Assembly: GCA_913052585.1 (NCBI GenBank)
Contig: CAJXEB010000003.1
Span: 1-64,000, forward strand
DNA length: 64,000 nt
Direction: 5' to 3'
Source: an uncultured Flavobacteriaceae bacterium
Lineage (GTDB): Bacteria > Bacteroidota > Bacteroidia > Flavobacteriales > Flavobacteriaceae
Of the stretch, positions 61,549 to 64,000 are shown in pieces; the first letter of the stretch is position 1; each line of letters opens with the position of its first letter. The notes under the pieces were generated by a model. The model had not been told where the DNA came from. It was given only the letters and a program-made list of their open reading frames with translations, and searched no databases. The position numbers were made by a program, and so were the translations under genes.

Positions 61549-62220
61549 ATGAAACCCTATTTGGTAAAAACGCCCAAATTTGTTCATCGGTTATTTCCGA
61601 AACGAGTTTGGGCGTTTCCAAATTCTAAAAATTCTATTTACTTAACTTTTGATGATGGTCCAATTCCAGAAGTTACCCTTTGGGTTATTCAAGTTTTAAA
61701 ACAATATAAGGCAAAAGCTACATTTTTTTGTATTGGCGATAATGTGAACAAACATCCTGAAGTTTTTCAACAAGTAATTGAAGAAGGGCACTCCATAGGC
61801 AATCACACTTTTAACCATTTAAACGGTTGGAAAACAAAAACTGAAGACTACATTAATAATTGCAAAAAATGTGAACACACCCTGAATCTAGTTCAGGATG
61901 ACAAATCAACAATCAGAAATCAAGAATCAGAAATCAACAATCTTTTTAGACCTCCTTTTGGAAAATTAACAGTAAGGCAATCTAAAAATCTTCAGAAAAA
62001 AGGATATCATATTATTATGTGGGATGTTTTAAGTGCCGATTTTGATACTAAAATATCTAAAGAAAAATGCTTGGAAAATGTATTAAAAAATATTCAGCCA
62101 GGAAGTATTGTAGTTTTCCACGATAGTTTAAAATCCAACGAAAAGTTAAGATATGTTTTACCGAAAGTATTGGATTATTTGAAAATCAATAATATAAATT
62201 GTGAATCTATAAAGCTATAA
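61549..62220 (+). CDS. Polysaccharide deacetylase family protein
   Basis: YLTFDDGPIPEVTLWVIQVLKQYKAKATFFCIGDNV...GHSIGNHTFNH...LFRPPFGKLT...MWDVLSADFD. Confidence 0.95.
   Translation: MKPYLVKTPKFVHRLFPKRVWAFPNSKNSIYLTFDDGPIPEVTLWVIQVLKQYKAKATFFCIGDNVNKHPEVFQQVIEEGHSIGNHTFNHLNGWKTKTEDYINNCKKCEHTLNLVQDDKSTIRNQESEINNLFRPPFGKLTVRQSKNLQKKGYHIIMWDVLSADFDTKISKEKCLENVLKNIQPGSIVVFHDSLKSNEKLRYVLPKVLDYLKINNINCESIKL
61877..61941. repeat. Palindromic interspersed repeat plus aatcagaaatcaa-type tract, in frame within the deacetylase gene
   Basis: caccCCTGAAtctagTTCAGGatgac followed by aaatcaacaatcagaaatcaagaatcagaaatcaacaatc. Confidence 0.7.
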
Positions 62221-62517
62221 TTATACATACTCATTTACCAAGCCAATAAGAGTTTTCGCATCTTGCTCTCCACTTTGACGCCATTTCATTTCGCCTTGCT
62301 TATAAATCATTAATGTTGGCAATCCCTTTACACGAAGGGCTTTAGATAATTCTTCATTTTTATCAACATCAATTTTTATTACTCTAGCTTTATTTCCTAA
62401 AGCAGCAGCAACATCTCTTAATACTGGATGCATTCCTTTACATGCTTGATCCCAATCTGCATAAAAGTCTAATAAGACTGGAACAGGAGTTTCAATTAAT
62501 TCTCCAAATTTTGACAT
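62221..62517 (-). CDS. Thioredoxin family protein
   Basis: VPVLLDFYADWDQACKGMHPVLRDVAAALGNKARVIKIDVDKNEELSKALRVKGLPTLMIYKQGE; CGPC replaced by DQAC. Confidence 0.92.
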   Translation of the reverse strand: MSKFGELIETPVPVLLDFYADWDQACKGMHPVLRDVAAALGNKARVIKIDVDKNEELSKALRVKGLPTLMIYKQGEMKWRQSGEQDAKTLIGLVNEYV

Positions 62518-62570
62518 AATTCTAACTGTTTGGTAAAAAATTGTTATACAAATATAGGCTTTTCAAGGGA

Positions 62571-63797
62571 TTATACATTAACTCGTTTTTTTTTAAGTTT
62601 TATCACCGATATTTCTGGCCAAATACCAACTCTTCCTGGATATCCTAAATACCCAAATCCACGATTAACATTTATAAACCTTCCTTGCTCTTCATAAATT
62701 CCAGCCCAATTTTCATAACGATATTTTATGGGACTCCATTTTATCCAACCTGGAATTTCGATTCCAAATTGCATTCCGTGGGTATGACCACTTAAAGTTA
62801 GATGAAAATGACGGTCATCATGCTTTACTATTGATTTCCAATGAGAAGGATCGTGACTTAATAATATTTTAAAATCTTTATAGTCAATATTCTCACAAGC
62901 TACATCTAAATCTCCTGCTTGTTTAAAACCATTTTCTCCCCAGTTTTCAACACCAATTATTGCTATTTTTTGACCATCTCTTTTAATAAAACGATTTTCA
63001 TTTAATAATAAATCCCATCCCATTTCAGATTGAATGTTTTTTAATTTGTTTAAATTATTAATCTTATCCTCTTTTCTTTCCCATTTTACATAATCTCCAT
63101 AATCATGATTTCCCAAAATAGAATACACTCCCTCTTTTGCTTTTAATGTTGAAAACAATCCTTTCCAATCATTCATTTCTTCAGCAACATTATTTACTAA
63201 ATCACCAGTAAAAAGGATGACATCACTTTGTTGTTCGTTTATTAAATCAACAGCATAGCTAATTTTACTTTTATTATCAAAACTTCCACTATGGATATCA
63301 CTTATTTGGGTTATAGTAAAGCCATCAAAAGCTTCAGGTAAATCATCAAACGCCAATTCATATTGTAAAACCTTAAAATTATAGCGTCCTTTTATCATTC
63401 CATAAAGTAATGATGTAAATGGTATGGCTGCAATTCCTAAAGCTATTGTACTAATAAATTTTCTTCTAGAAGGCAAATAAAAATTCGTTTCGTTTTCAGA
63501 TATTTTATAAAATAAGCCGGTAAAAAAGCGCATTATGTCTTCTCCAAACATAAAGATAACCATTAATAATTTTGGAATAAAAACAGCTAAAAACAACCCA
63601 AATAAATAATTTTTAGGAGGTTGCATAAAATGAGTTGAATCATTGGAGTTCAATATAAAATAAAGAGCTACAATAATAGAAATCGATATTAAAAAATAGA
63701 TGGCCGCAACCCATCCATTTTTTGAAAGAGTTCGAATTGCTTGAAACGCATATAGATCGACAAGAATGTATATTAATATAAAAATAAACCAACGCAT
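62571..63797 (-). CDS. Membrane-anchored metallophosphoesterase
   Basis: ITQISDIHSGSF...VILFTGDLVNN...YSILGNHDYGDY...LLSHDPSHW...LTLSGHTHGMQFG. Confidence 0.95.
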   Translation of the reverse strand: MRWFIFILIYILVDLYAFQAIRTLSKNGWVAAIYFLISISIIVALYFILNSNDSTHFMQPPKNYLFGLFLAVFIPKLLMVIFMFGEDIMRFFTGLFYKISENETNFYLPSRRKFISTIALGIAAIPFTSLLYGMIKGRYNFKVLQYELAFDDLPEAFDGFTITQISDIHSGSFDNKSKISYAVDLINEQQSDVILFTGDLVNNVAEEMNDWKGLFSTLKAKEGVYSILGNHDYGDYVKWERKEDKINNLNKLKNIQSEMGWDLLLNENRFIKRDGQKIAIIGVENWGENGFKQAGDLDVACENIDYKDFKILLSHDPSHWKSIVKHDDRHFHLTLSGHTHGMQFGIEIPGWIKWSPIKYRYENWAGIYEEQGRFINVNRGFGYLGYPGRVGIWPEISVIKLKKKRVNV

Positions 63798-63917
63798 AAA
63801 TAACCTGACTAATTAAGAATTTAAATATACCATCTTTAAAAAAAAACTTATTAGATTCTAAGTTTTTTAACTTCGTTTTAATAAAATTACTACATTTAAA
63901 GTCTAAGTAAAATTTAG

Positions 63918-64000
63918 ATGAAAAGAAGAAAATTTTTAAAAAGAGCTTCATTAACAGGAATTGGAGTTGCAGTTGGCACTACTATACTTGCTAACACACC
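63918..64000 (+). CDS. Tat-signal protein, N-terminal fragment cut by window end
   Basis: MKRRKFLKRASLTGIGVAVGTTILANTP: twin-arginine RRKFLK plus hydrophobic region. Confidence 0.65.
   Translation, partial: MKRRKFLKRASLTGIGVAVGTTILANT

Noticed and set aside
63640-63951. 103-aa minus ORF at the right edge
   Set aside because: Overlaps the metallophosphoesterase start out of frame and the opposite-strand Tat gene; low complexity.

Overview
Chromosomal window from a Flavobacteriaceae-like (Bacteroidota) genome: AT-rich, with gliding/T9SS genes (sprA, remB), an alternative complex III plus cox operon, and TAnnTTTG-type promoters. It is mostly housekeeping: rimP-nusA-infB, ruvA, ruvB, queG, maeB, gcvH, tsaB, a cytochrome oxidase assembly operon (cyoE, coxIII x2, coxIV, SCO, DUF420), the act/cox operon, a MacB-like ABC exporter with paired permeases and adaptors, sprA, tonB, remB, and one tRNA-Gln(TTG). 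No rRNA, CRISPR array, transposase, prophage or recognisable defence island was seen. The less ordinary items are: (1) a locus of two secreted paralogs of unknown function around a membrane-spanning TPR/AraC regulator, with two perfect AT-rich palindromes exactly 20 bp apart in the divergent intergenic region and a C-terminal relic of a third paralog; (2) a decayed tonB paralog (unannotated, frameshifted) between tonB and remB, with a TonB-C-like module at the N-terminus of RemB; (3) an intrinsic terminator in the short 5' leader of rimP-nusA-infB, suggesting attenuation; (4) a palindromic interspersed repeat inserted in frame in a polysaccharide deacetylase gene; (5) probable active-site-less paralogs (MBL-fold and SCO-like); (6) a decayed OmpP1/FadL-like fragment. 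All calls come from reading the sequence and translated ORFs; no database search was run.
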